The notes beneath the pieces were generated by a model that searched no databases, had not been told where the DNA came from, and was given only the letters and a program-made list of their open reading frames with translations. From NCBI RefSeq assembly GCF_030272615.1, contig NC_081412.1, positions 102,848,796-102,912,795 of the forward strand: 64,000 nt of DNA, in the 5' to 3' direction. The stretch's first letter is position 1. Every line of letters begins with the position of its first letter. A program made the translations under genes and the position numbers. Source of the DNA: Cryptomeria japonica. Taxonomy: Eukaryota; Streptophyta; Pinopsida; Cupressales; Cupressaceae. Below, in pieces: positions 12,108 through 23,679 of the stretch.

Positions 12108-12947
12108 TATAGAAATATAGATTAGATTAAAGATTGAATTTTAGGAAACTTCATGATAAATCCTTGAATTATCATTTCCTAAATATAACGATGCAATTTT
12201 GGAATTCAAGATTCAAATTTCAAAATTCAAGATTGAGGCTAGGACGATTCAAAATTCAAAATTTGGACAAGGGAGATCTTGCCATACCTTTCTTGAGAAC
12301 TAACTCTAAAAAGATGCAAAATTAGGAAATTCGCCTAGGCAAAATGAAAATTGGAGTCTTCAACGTGAGCTTCTCCTAGCAAATGCGCCTCCTTTATCAA
12401 CTTCACCACCCTTGGGGTCTTCAACGCCTTAAGGGAAAATTCGCTCCAACTCTATCCTCCAATAAAGTTCGCACTCTTCCTTGGATGGAAATTTCGCTCC
12501 TCTCCTTGGATCAAAATTCGCTCCCTCTATTGCTTTTCCAAATTCGCATGTAACAATGATTGAATGATGTTTTAAAATGCTTCAAAGTACCCTTCTTATA
12601 TAGGCGCTCATCTCCTTAATTACCCATAGGCCGACTTTTAGAAATGAGGCAAATAATAAATAAAATTTAAATAAAAATGGAGGCCGACTTTTATAAAAAA
12701 TATGGAAATATAACCCCAAGCGCTCTCCCTTTTTATTTAATTTAATAATTAATTAATTTAAATGCCTTTGTAATTAATAATTTCGATTTTTTTAAAAAAG
12801 GCGAAATTAATTATTAAATGCCTTATGCGCTATTTTAAATGCCAATTTAATTAAATAATTCAAAGTTTTTATCGAATTTTAGCATTTAATGTACTTCAAA
12901 ATTTATTGGCGCCAAAACATGAGAGATATAAGGGATACTAACCACGT

Positions 12948-14862
12948 CGCTCTGGTCCCTGGGAGAGGGACAGGAGCGCCTTAGCCAACTTGGATTGATT
13001 TTCACGTTCAAAGTCACTTCCTTTACGTCCAAACTGGGATCTTCATTCGTAACTTGGAGTTTGATCTATCCAATTTTTGAAATGAATGCCTCTTAGACCC
13101 TTTTCGCTCTGGTCCCTTGGTGAGGGACAGGAGCGATTTTTGCTTTTACTCCTTGGTCCTTGTCTTTTGAGTTGCCAAATCAACTTGCGAGGTAGGCAAT
13201 GATCATCTTTGTTTGTTCCACGCATGCCAATCTTGTCCTTTGCAAAGCAAACTTGATATTCTGGAGATTTTCGCCCTGGTCCTTGACTGAGGGACAGGAG
13301 CGAACTTTACATTTTAGCCAAAATTTGCCGAGCCTTGGGGTCAATTCCTTGTTTATCATCATCGAAAGGCGTTCCTCACTTTGCACAATTCTTGCCTTGG
13401 CGTGATTCTGGAGGGAGATGTTTGATTTCATAGAAATCACTTTGGTCCTTGACTAAAGGACAGGAGCGATTTTGTATTTATGGCACAAAATTGTTGATTT
13501 TTGATGTTAACTCCTTGTTCATCATCTTGTTAAAGACATTTGGGATCCTGCATGACCTTGCCTTGACGTAGTTTTTGAAGGGAACGATTGACTTTATTGA
13601 AATCGCTTTGGTCCTTGACTGAAGGACAGGAGCGCCACTTTGTTCTTTGTGCGAACCCTTGATCATATCGACTTCCAATTGTCTTCAAAGTGAAAAACGT
13701 TGTTTCTTATTCCTTCTTGAGTCTTGCAAACGATAGTAATACTCTAAAATTAGGCACACTTGAAGAGTTCGCTCTGGTCCCTGGGAGAGGGACAAGAGCG
13801 ATTTAGGCAATTCCATCAAGTTCTGTGGTCCTTTGCAACTTCGTTCTCTTTTAAAGCATTCCAAACATCATTTTGACTTCGTGTCTTGACTTGGACCCAT
13901 TCAAATTCGGAGGGAGAGGCTAGATAACCAAGATTTCGCCCTGGTCCCTTGGAGAGGGACAGGAGCGATTTTGCATTTATAAGCTTATTTGTGTTTCGCC
14001 AACTTTCAAAATCATCTTCAACGGGGTGATCACGCCTTCCTTCCTTCATGTCAAACTTGAAACTTGTTTCGCTCTTGCTAAAAACTTGTCCTTTAAGAAA
14101 ATCGCTCTAGTCCCTTGGAGAGGGACAAGAGCTATCTTGAAAATTCGCCTTGGTCCCTGGGAGAGGTACAGGAGCGAACTTGTGTCTTGGGTCAATTTTC
14201 TCCTTCGTGGTCCATCCAAGTTATATTCAATGGAAAAAACGTACTTTACTTGATCTCTTCCAAGTCGCGAAATCATTTAATCTTGCAAGAATAAGGCAAA
14301 CTTGGTGTTCAAGCCCCGGTCCTTCAGTGAGGGACAGGAGCGATTTTGTCATTTTAGCATATTTCCTTGTTTGCAAATTACTTCAAATTATCTTCAATGG
14401 ATGAAACATGTCCTCCTTGATCTCCTCGAATCAAAAAATTGTCTTGGCCCTGCAAGGACAGTGCAACTTTGAGAAACAAGCTCCGGTCCTTCAATGAGGG
14501 ACAGGAGCGATTTTTGTCCTTAAGGTCAAAAACTCAACTTTTCATTGCAAACGACTAAGTCTAGATACTCCATCATGTTGATTTCACCCCTTATTGCGTC
14601 CTTGACGCTTCAATTTGATCAAGTAAAGCCAAAAAATGCCCCAAGTAAACCATTTCGCCCTGGTCCCTGGGAGAGGGACAGGAGCGATTTGGCCTTAAAC
14701 TTTAAAAATTTGCCATTTTGAGTCTCAAAAAATCTTCAAAACCTTCAATTCATGCTCGATTGCATCTCCTGGCGACCCTGCACAAGACAAATGAAACAAG
14801 TCAATAACCAAGATGCATAAAATACCAATTTCGCCCTGGTCCTTGACTGAAGGACAGGAACG
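12948..14862 (-). repeat. Hairpin array type B (13 units)
   Basis: Inverted repeats start at about 12948, 13105, 13272, 13438, 13603, 13770, 13937, 14103, 14146, 14313, 14480, 14656 and 14832. Steps are 157-176 bp, mostly 165-167, with one 43-bp step. The sense (minus) form is CGCTCCTGTCCC, a loop, then GGGACCAGAGCG. Compared with type A the inner pair is swapped (A-T to T-A), so the stem is kept. Spacers between hairpins are diverged. ORFs across the array are chance. Confidence 0.9.
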
Positions 14863-15273
14863 ATTTTGCCTCTATAGGCCAAAATATCAAGAATTTAGGC
14901 TTTCAGTCACTTCACAAGGCATAATTAGGTCATCTCCAAGGCCAGGGGTCACTTATCAAACTTTCCAAAATTTGGTCAAAATTCACCCGGACAAAATTGC
15001 ACAATTCCATCATCAACACTTAGGTAAAATTTGAACTTGCTTTCAAAATTCCTACTGGACCTAGTCAGACACACTTGACATCCTGACAGACTCATCCTAT
15101 TTCAAAATTGCAATTCACACGAGGATGCTCAATAATCTTCAAAATTTGACTGGACTTCGGCTTGAAAATATCAAAAAAGGAAACCCTAAGGCTTAACCCT
15201 AGTCCAGACGACTCACTCACTTACTCAAAACCCTAAAAGCAGAGAGAAGAACAGGCAAACCAAGCAAAAAAGA

Positions 15274-15318
15274 GGGGGTCCCCATTTCAATGGGGCGATG
15301 TGTGAAATGGTCACAACA
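15274..15318 (-). repeat. Giant-LTR 5' hairpin module, copy 2
   Basis: On the minus strand this is TGTTGTGACCATTTCACA followed by CCCCATTGAAATGGGG. It marks the start of the 3' LTR of the 16-kb element. Confidence 0.8.
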
Positions 15319-16293
15319 TCTGGTGACACCACTGAGAAATGTTGGAAAACATTTGGGAATCAATCTTTCTTGAAGAAAACTCAGAAAACCTCCCTTAAAA
15401 AAACCAGGAGTTAAGAAACACTTACAAGAAGAGATCCTCATATTGAGACAAAGTATCAAGTCCACAGTTACCCATGTGTGTGCAAATGAGTTAATTCCTC
15501 TCGACAAGACAATCATGATCTCCAGGTTCCCCTGTGATAGGCTACGTAGTTTATCTGTACTCCAAAAGCATCTTGGATAGAGCCTCGCTGCCAGTCAGAT
15601 GTCTATAGTCCCGACGAGGTTATCGCCGCAAGCTCATGAATATTGCTCCATTGCCAGCCAGGCGTCTATAGCCCCGATGGAGTTACTCGTATATTCCCTT
15701 TAGCCAATTTGATATTTCTTTGTCAGCTCATTTTCTTTTTTTTATTTTTATTTTTATTTTCATTTTCTCATCTTTTTTCTTTTGATACTGCTTTTCAGTT
15801 TCGTCAATTCTTTTGGCTTGTGAGCAGTGAAGCTCACTAGGGTTTGAGGATTGCGGTGGCGCTGAAGTCAGATTTTAGATTTTTCACTGATCACAGCTTT
15901 GCCTGGAAAACACAATGACTCGGAGATTATAAGTGTGAAAAGATATAATAACTGGAGGACAAAATAGCCAAGTTCAATAAGCTAATCTTGCTTCATTGCA
16001 AATATGTCCTGTCTCAAAGTTTTATCAAAAGAAACCCCCTTTGTAATTCCAAAAGACCTCATGATTGTCCAAATGCAACCAACAACCTAGTGAGAAGTCA
16101 GAGTGTTATATAACAAAATCACCCAATTTCAAATGGATACCCCTCAGGACAAAACAACTAGCCTAAGACAAAACACCTAAACTAAGAACGACAACAAAGC
16201 GAAAGGCAAACCAAAACGAAAGAAAAAGAAAACAAACGAGAAACAACGAAAGCAAACTAAACTAGCTATGCACAAGGGAAGGCCTCGGGCATC
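15319..16293 (-). other. Non-coding stretch between pol and 3' LTR
   Basis: It holds no ORF of substance. It contains a purine-rich tract on the sense strand (15735-15785) and two diverged copies of a block around GCCAGNCAGNNGTCTATAG (15590 and 15655). Confidence 0.6.
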
Positions 16294-19200
16294 CTAGGAC
16301 TGGAAATAATGTTTGAGATACCTCCCATTGACAGGCAATGGGATGTCTTCTCCAGTTAAAGTCTTCAATCTAAATGCATTTTCTCCCAAAATCTCTGAAA
16401 TTTGATAAGGGCCTTTCCAAAGCTTATCAAACTTGTCATGTTCTCCCCTCTTCTCGTGTGCTTTGTCCCAGTACAAGACAAGATCTGAGATCCGAAATGC
16501 CTTGACTTTAGCTTGCCGATCTAACCATCTTTTCACGACTCCTTGATGTTTTGCAAAATTTTCTAATGCTTGATCTCTCTTTTCTTCCAGATTCATTAAC
16601 TATGTTAATCGGGCTTGAACAGCATCAGTGTCTTCCATGTATTCCTGAATAAATCTCAAGGTCGGGATCCTGAGTTGCATGGGGAAAACTGGGTCTTGGC
16701 CATAAACCAGAAAATAAGGTGAAATCCCTAATGCGTTCTTGGTCCTGATTCGGTCCGCCCATAGAGCGAATCTTAATTGGGTATGCCACTCTCTCGGGCT
16801 TCTTTCTAGCAGCTTCTTGATAACACTGAGCAGGTTCTTGTTAGTTGACTCAGCTAACCCGTTACCCTGAGGATAATAATTTGATGAAAATTTGAGGGTT
16901 ATCCCATATTCAAAAGCCCAATTCGAGAATCTCAATGATGTGAACGCCGAGCCATTGTCGCAAACCAACGCATAAGGACATCCAAACCTTGTGATGATGT
17001 TCTCCTCCAGGAATTTGATTACAGCTTCAGTGGTGCATACTTTGAGTGCTTGTGCCTCCGACCATCTGGTACAATAATCAGTAGCTGTGATGATATACTT
17101 GTGTTGTGCCGAAGATGTGGGGTTGATGACACCAATAAAATCCATTCCCCATTTGGCAAATGGTCTTTCTTCGATCACTGGGTTCAATGGCATAGCCGGA
17201 TTTCTCTCTCTGAAGGCTGCGACTTGGCATGTATGGCAAGTCCTGATATGATTAAATGTATCTTTGAAAAGTGTAGGCCAGTAATACCCTGCTCTCAGGA
17301 TCTGATGAGCTGTTGCGAGGTTGGCTCCATGTCCGGTCCCAAACTTGGAGTGAAAATGTTCAATTATCTGTTTGGCCTCATCTTTGCTAACACACCTCAG
17401 ATATATTCCTTCGTGATTTCTGCGATATAGAACGGATCCTTGAAGCATATAATGTTGACACTTAATTCTTAGTGCTCTTTTCTGCGTGGGTGTCATGCGA
17501 GTAGGACATTTATTGTTAAGCAGGTATGTCACAATATCTTTGTACCATTCATCGGGGGTGACATCCTCTAATTCATAAATTTGTTGGACTAATCCTGGAG
17601 CGTCAATTGCCAATGTCTGCGCCAAAGCTTGTCCTCGAACAAGTTTCATAGGTTGGATTTCGATATCAAATTCTTGGATAATGGCGACCCACTTGCCTCT
17701 TCTTTCTCCTAGTTCATGTTGCATGAGGAGGGTCTTGACTGCTGCATCTGGCACTATTGCATAAATCTTGGCCCTCAAGAGGTAATGTCTGAATTTTTTA
17801 ACGGCCTTTACCAGCGCGTATGCTTGTTTTTCAATGTTGGGATATCTGAGTTCTGCATCTTTCAGCGGGGTGCTCATGAATGCAATTGGATTCTCGTCCC
17901 TTTCTTCACTTCTCTGGGTGAGGATAGCAGCACAAGTGTAGTCAGAAGCGAAGGAATATAGATAGAAGGGCTTGAGGTAATCAGGGCTGATCAAAACTGG
18001 CGCTTCTGCAATTGCCGTTTTTATCTCCTCGAATGCCCTTTTGGCTTGTGGTGACCATTCAATCTTTGCGTCGTTCTTCAGCATCTCATTCAAGGGTCTG
18101 ACTATCTCAGCGAATCCGGTAATGAATTTTCTGACAAAGTTGATCTTGCCAAAAAATGATTTGAGTTCCTTCTTACTAGCCGACAAATTGATAGTGGATA
18201 TAGCTTTTACTCTTTCAGGATCGATGGAGATTCCTCTTTCTGAAATGACATGTCCTAAAAGTTTTCCTTCTGTTACCCCAAATATGCATTTCTTCGGGTT
18301 GAGAGATACATCATATCTTCTGCACCTTTGGAAGACTCTTCTTAAGTCATCCACATGATCTTCTCTTTGCCTGGAGAAAACTGTGATATCATCCATATAT
18401 ATAATAATGCATTTTCCAATTAAGTCCCTGAAAGCGATATCCATGGCTCTTTGGAATGTGGCCCCGGCATTGATAAGTCCAAAAGGCATTCTCTTGTATG
18501 CAAATGTTCCCCACTTGGTGGTAAACGCGGTCTTTAGTCGGTCTTCCGGCTTGACCAAAACTTGATTATATCCTGAATATCCATCTAGAAAAGACATCAT
18601 TTGCGATCCATTGACAATCTGCAATACTTCATCCAGTGATGGTAGCGGATAATTGTCCTTTTCTGAAGCCCAGTTGAGATTTCTGAAATCAACACACAAT
18701 GTAATTTCCCCACTCTTTTTCCTGACAGGAACCAGGTTGGCGACGCACGTCGAATGCCTTACTGGGAAGATGATCTTGGCTGAGAGTAGTTTCTTAACTT
18801 CTTGATATATCAGGGGCTCCAATAAAGGATTAACCGGTCTCTGTCTCTGCCTAAATGGTTTGCTTCCTGCCTTCAAAGGGATTGTGTGAGTAATAATTGT
18901 GGTGTCATAAGTCTTGAGATCTTCATAACTCCATGCAATGACATCTGGGAAATCTCTCATGTTTTTCAGGATTCCATTTCTTTCAACTGCGGTGCAGGAC
19001 TTACCAATAAACACATTCTTAGTTTGCATGTTGTCACCTACGTTGATTGTGTCACACATGTTTCCTTCCATGCTGTGGTTCTTCATCTCTTTCAATTTGT
19101 TAGGATCAAAAATTCTTTCTAATTCTACCATCCCCTTTGGAATAGTGTTTGTCTTTAAATTCAAAACTCCTTCGGCATCAAATTCTGCTTCTCCCACTTC

Positions 19201-20889
19201 TTCCTCATCAATGATCTGGGCTAGGAAGACATCTGTGTTGGTTAAGAAATCCAATATGTGCTTGTCGTCTTCAAAAACTTGAAAATTGGTGATGTTATCT
19301 GGGACCGAAGGGACTGATGTTAACTCAACTGTGAACTTCTTCAATCCTTCCATTGCTAATGGTATCAAAGAGCTGGCGGCTTGTGCAAGGGAATTAGCCA
19401 CTTGATTTTGATGCCTATATATAGAATTGATGTTGAAGGCCTCAAAACTTTCAATGAGGTCCCAGACTCGGTTTCTGTATCTGGTCAACCTTTTGTCATG
19501 GCAGACATACTGCCTCCTGATTTGTCTTATAGCTATTTCCGAGTCTCCATACACTTGTAGTATTTTTGCCTCCTTTTTGATAGCCATCAGTAACCCATGA
19601 ATCAAGGATTCATATTCAGCTACATTGTTGGTGCAAGGAAATTGTAATCTGTGAGCGGCAAGGTAAGTTTCACCTGTTGGACTAATTAATTCGTAGCCTG
19701 CTCCGGATCCTTGTTTGGACTTAGATCCATCGAACCTTAGTGTCCATATTTGATCTCCTTGATCTTCCGTCTCTAGGTCCTCTTGGCTTTCAGTTGATGT
19801 GTCGGATAAAGTCTCATTTTCTGAGGAGCTTTCCACTTCTGAATCTTGAACTTCTTCTATAATCAACGTCTGCGGGGCTCTTTTGTATACTTGTTCTAAT
19901 GCGGTCTGACATAAAGCACAAGATAGTTCTGAATGGACGACATTATGTATCCTACACCAGTTGGGAAGGAGCAGATCTTGAACGGACGCCAAGTTACCAA
20001 GTTGCACACTCTGCTGTATGTTTCTATGTACGAACTTTCTGAAATTTTCAAACATTCCATCATCCTCTTGGTCGGATCCTTGGTCACTTTCCACAACAAT
20101 TTCTGTAGATTCTATCACTTCTTGTTGACCATCTTTATCTTGTATGTTCTGTATCATCAGGACCTCACCCACTTTAGGCTTGTACGTCCCCAAATCTGAT
20201 TCTAAGAACAGGACTTCATTGTCTTCCCCATACTCAGTTATCATAAGTCTCAATCTTGGAGTACTATCGATTTTGATTTGATTTGGGACTCCTCTCCATG
20301 GTAGCCACATATGTGCAAAATCAGTTGACACATACCCATTCAATTTCCGTGACCAATCTCTACTCAGAAGCATCCCATATGAATCAAGAATATCCACTAC
20401 TGATATGTCTATGAAATTCTGAACCCTCGGGTCCGCGGCTAATTGCATGTGGATGTTGTTCAACTCGCCCATGACTGGAACTTCTGTCTTGTCTAGTTGA
20501 GTGACCTTTCTTTTGGTAGGAGCGGGAGTTATACCTAGTCTTTGATAGACAGCCAGGGGCATCACGTTACTGGAAGCTCCTGAATCATAGAGGCAGTTAT
20601 GTAGTAATTTCTCGAAAATTCTGACTGACAGCAGGAACGGAGCTGGTTCATCTTTTCCATGGGAAAGGGCTGAAGAATCCCCACTGTGTTCTTGATGTTT
20701 CACTTCATTGACCTTCGGATTGTTGTCCTTTACTAGACCCTCTTCTTTTGAGTGATCAGTTTTGTTTGGAGATTTTCCTTTCTTGACCACATCCTTTTTA
20801 ACGGCAATCTCCTTTTCTAGAAGGATCTGACTAGTGGTGAGGCCTTCTTTGATAGTAGGTTGAGTTCTCTTAGTTTCGCCTCTTTTGAG
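16294..20889 (-). pseudogene. Tat-like gypsy pol: PR, aRH, RT, RH, INT
   Basis: One frame runs from the stop at 20890 to 16294, with a single in-frame TAG (16600-16602). From 20790 the residues are: protease LYDSGASSNVMP (about 70); an extra RNase H near 350-490 (LRFDGSKSKQGSGAG, NNVAEYESLIHGL, YGDSEIA); reverse transcriptase about 650-830 with YMDD; gypsy RNase H about 900-1010; integrase zinc finger (CHTC), MDFIGV, CDNGSAF and NGLAESTNK as the D,D,E triad. The last 100 codons after the TAG (16596-16294) are the integrase C-terminus. An RNase H ahead of the RT differs from the Ogre/Retand order, where it follows the RT-RH. The enzymes would copy and integrate the element. The stop makes it non-functional unless read through. 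Confidence 0.92.
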
Positions 20890-23469
20890 TTACACCTTTC
20901 CTTCTAACATGTCTTCTTTTTTGGCTGGGAAGGTTATGGTCTGGACCATGCATTCGTCTTGTTCAGATTGCCCTTTGTCATCGGCTTCCTCTTGGGTCAC
21001 ATTGATGGTAGCTTGAGCTTTGTTGGCCGAGTCCTGAACATTTGACCTTACTGTACTAGATTCACCTAAGCTATTGATCACTGCATCTTTGATTTCTGAG
21101 ATCTTGAGTAACTCATAGAGTGGTAGACTAACTTTAACTTTCTTGAGTTCATCTAACACCAACGTGGCTAGTCTTTTCATTTCATTGCCCATGGGGGGTG
21201 CAATATTCCTTTGCCTATATCCTTGCGTGTGTTGTGGATATTTTGGATTGTTCCTGGCTTGTGGATCCGGAGGAGTAGAGAAATTGTTCGGAGGGATCGA
21301 TGTAGTTAGGGGTTCTTGATTTCTCTGATTTCTATGATAAACCCTTTGGTTCACGCCTCCTGAAGACTGGTGGAATACCTCTTTTATTCCCTCGACTAGG
21401 ACACTGTTGTTCAAAGGTGGAAAATAATATTCTGAGTCTTCAACGGGTCCATTTGCGGATGCAGGTGGGAACTGGGAACCCGGAGGTACCATTGGTCCGT
21501 TAGCAGATTCTGGTGGAAATCTCCCATTTTGAGCTTGATTATCTTCTTCTTGTGAATATTTGTAGCTTTCCACAATCATGGCTTGATCATACCGTGTAGT
21601 TGGGACCATTTCATATCCAGTCGTGGGTGGATTTTCAGGGGGATCATTACTGCGCATCTCTTGCTGGAATATGTCGGCTGCGATTTTGAACTCAGGACAT
21701 TGCAACTCAGAATGTTGGTTCGTATTGTAGAGTCTACACCAACTGGACAAGGCCGCCTCTGCTAGAAACACTTTACTGGTAGAATGATTTTCTTGATTCT
21801 GAGAATTTGGTGGGTTATCTAGTGGCGTCACCACATTTCCATTATTGGGAGCTGTATTCCATGGTCTCCTCTGAAAGCCTTGGTTATTATTTCCTTGATA
21901 ATTATTTCTGAAACCTTGATTGTTGTTTCCTTGGAAATTTTGATTGTTTGTATGTTGGCTGTGGTTGGCCCTCTGCATGCTTTGGAGTTGATTATTCTGA
22001 TTCCTTAGATGAGTTACTTCGGTTGACAATTTCTTGACTTGTTCAATCAACTCTTTCATTTCGTCCTTTTCTTCCTGTGTTCTTGATGAGTTTGTTGCAT
22101 TTTGCAGGTACACAGGTTGTGCTGGCCGAGCTTGTGAAATTGGAACTCCAGGATGAAGGACCAACTGGTTTGTTGGCTGTATGCTCGGATATGTTGCTTG
22201 AGGAATCGGATTCATAACTGGAGTCTGGTTAGCCAACGCCATTCCAACTGTTTGCATTTGATTTGGTGCTGCGACAGGTCCCATGTGTAATAGTGGCCCA
22301 GTAATATTCTGTCCCATGTGCTTGCTAACTTCAATAGCCTTTGCGTACGCTGCATTTAGGTCATTCGGGATAGGATGTGTCCTTACGAACATAGCAGTGA
22401 GATGGTCCAAGGCCCCATAGTAGATTTCCCTTGGGTCTGCAATGAGATAAGGATGCCTTAACATCGTGTATGCGCGGTGGAACCTATTGTTGAAAGAGGT
22501 GATTGGTTCATGCTCTCTCCTTTGGATTTCAACAAATTGTCTATACAACTCGGCCGGCGTGGTTGGTATACCAAACTTAGCAATAAATGCATCCTTCATG
22601 GTGTCCCAAGTCCTGATTGACCCTATAGGCAAATGAATGAACCAGAAGTACGCTTCTTCTCCCAATGAGTAGGGAAAAAGCCTACATGCTACATCTCCAT
22701 ATTCGATTTGTCTGTTGCGAAGATGATCCTCGAACATCTTGATATGATCCTCTGCTGTACGATTGAAATCACTGACATTGAATTTTGAACAAAAGTGTTC
22801 TGGATTCTTTGGCATATCATGATAGACTGCAAATTCCAATGGTGATGGATTGTTGATTAGCCAAGTAGCGCCGTTAAGTGCATGAGGAGGAGGAGGAGGA
22901 GGAGGAGCACGGTGTGCCATCGTGTTTCTCGAGGCTTGAAAGCTTGACAAGGGGCTTGATGAACTAGCCTGGCTTGTTGTCTGGGAAATTGCCTGGATAC
23001 TTGATTGGATCGCCGCTTGTACTTGTTCTTGAAGAGATGGAGCTTGTGATGACTCAGGAGATTCCTCTAGTCTTAGTTCAAATTCTTTGGGAGTATCTTC
23101 TCTTTTGACTCGCTTTGACTTTGAAGTAAACTGAAGTTCACTTAGATTCTTGATGCCTGGTGTTGACCTCAATATCTTTTGATGTTTCTCGGGCGAGAAA
23201 GAACCAATGCGATCCAGCGTGAAGTTTTTGTCTTGCGGAGATTATTGTAGGTTCCTTTGATTGCAAAGCTCTCTAGCTGCGACTCTTCGGTGTTCTTCAG
23301 CCCTATCTTCTTCTTGTTCCCAAATGATTCTCACTCTGTTATACTCAACTTCACTTCTCCTTACGTTCCACGCTAGGTGATTCAATCCTGAAACAATATC
23401 TTCTTGAATGTCGCCTATCTCCAAATTAGGTTGCACTACTTGATTCAATCCCTCATGTGGCAACACCAT
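20890..23469 (-). pseudogene. Tat-like gypsy gag
   Basis: Same frame as pol. A 75-codon N-terminal part (23469-23242, MVLPHEGLNQ) ends at an in-frame TAA. The main 760-codon ORF runs 23172-20890 and ends in TAA. The capsid-type retrotransposon gag domain lies at about residues 95-270 (PSPLEFAVYHDMP, YFWFIHLPIGSI, ITSFNNRFHRAYTML). A Gln/Asn-rich linker follows, then a CX8HX5C knuckle-like motif (WCRLYNTNQHSELQC). The same motif recurs in pol (WCRIHNVVHSELSC). Pol follows the TAA with no frame change, so the ancestral protein was either one fused polyprotein or used stop readthrough. Gag would form the particle. Confidence 0.88.
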
Positions 23470-23527
23470 CTTGATTCATGATCATGCTTGAAATGTATTC
23501 TTCTTTAAATCTTCGGATTTCGGATGT

Positions 23528-23679
23528 TCGAGCCCTCCTTCTAGCGCCAATTCTGTTGTGCGCGGGAGGAGGGTAGAAAAAGTCTTTAAGATTGCTCCTT
23601 GTAAATTATGAATTGATAGAATCTGGATTTTCAGGTGTTAGGCATTCATCGCGATCAGCCCTCCTTCTAGCGCCAATTC
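23528..23679 (-). other. Duplicated primer-binding site region
   Basis: On the minus strand the LTR end CAACA is followed by GAATTGGCGCTAGAAGGAGG (about 23659-23679). The same string, again preceded by CACAACA, recurs 124 bp further on (about 23535-23556). I cannot name the priming tRNA. It is not the initiator-Met type. Confidence 0.7.

Larger units (their letters stand above)
8597..15318 (-). repeat. 3' LTR of the 16-kb element (6.7 kb, coding)
   Basis: The outer end is TGTTGACG at 8597. The inner end is the module GGTCACAACA at 15318, whose reverse complement TGTTGTGACC is the LTR start proven by target duplications in LTRs A and D. Sense order: 5' hairpin module (15318-15274), hairpin array B (14862-12948), AT-rich leader (12.9-12.1 kb), accessory ORF (12107-9659), telo-box (9530-9547), TATA (9458-9465), R-U5. 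I see no clear polypurine tract just upstream of 15318, which remains unexplained. Confidence 0.75.

Noticed and set aside
12948-14862. Array of evenly spaced palindromes resembling CRISPR
   Set aside because: The step of about 167 bp, diverged homologous spacers, plant context and no cas genes rule it out. It is part of LTRs.
13043-15034. Short ORFs of 60-86 codons across the hairpin array
   Set aside because: They read the repeat units in arbitrary frames on both strands and lack any domain.
15274-15318. Module downstream of pol taken at first as an internal conserved block
   Set aside because: Target duplications directly flanking the same module at 6359 and 45536 show it is an LTR terminus.
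17050-20199. Plus-strand ORFs inside gag-pol
   Set aside because: Shadows of the minus-strand polyprotein with no recognisable domains.
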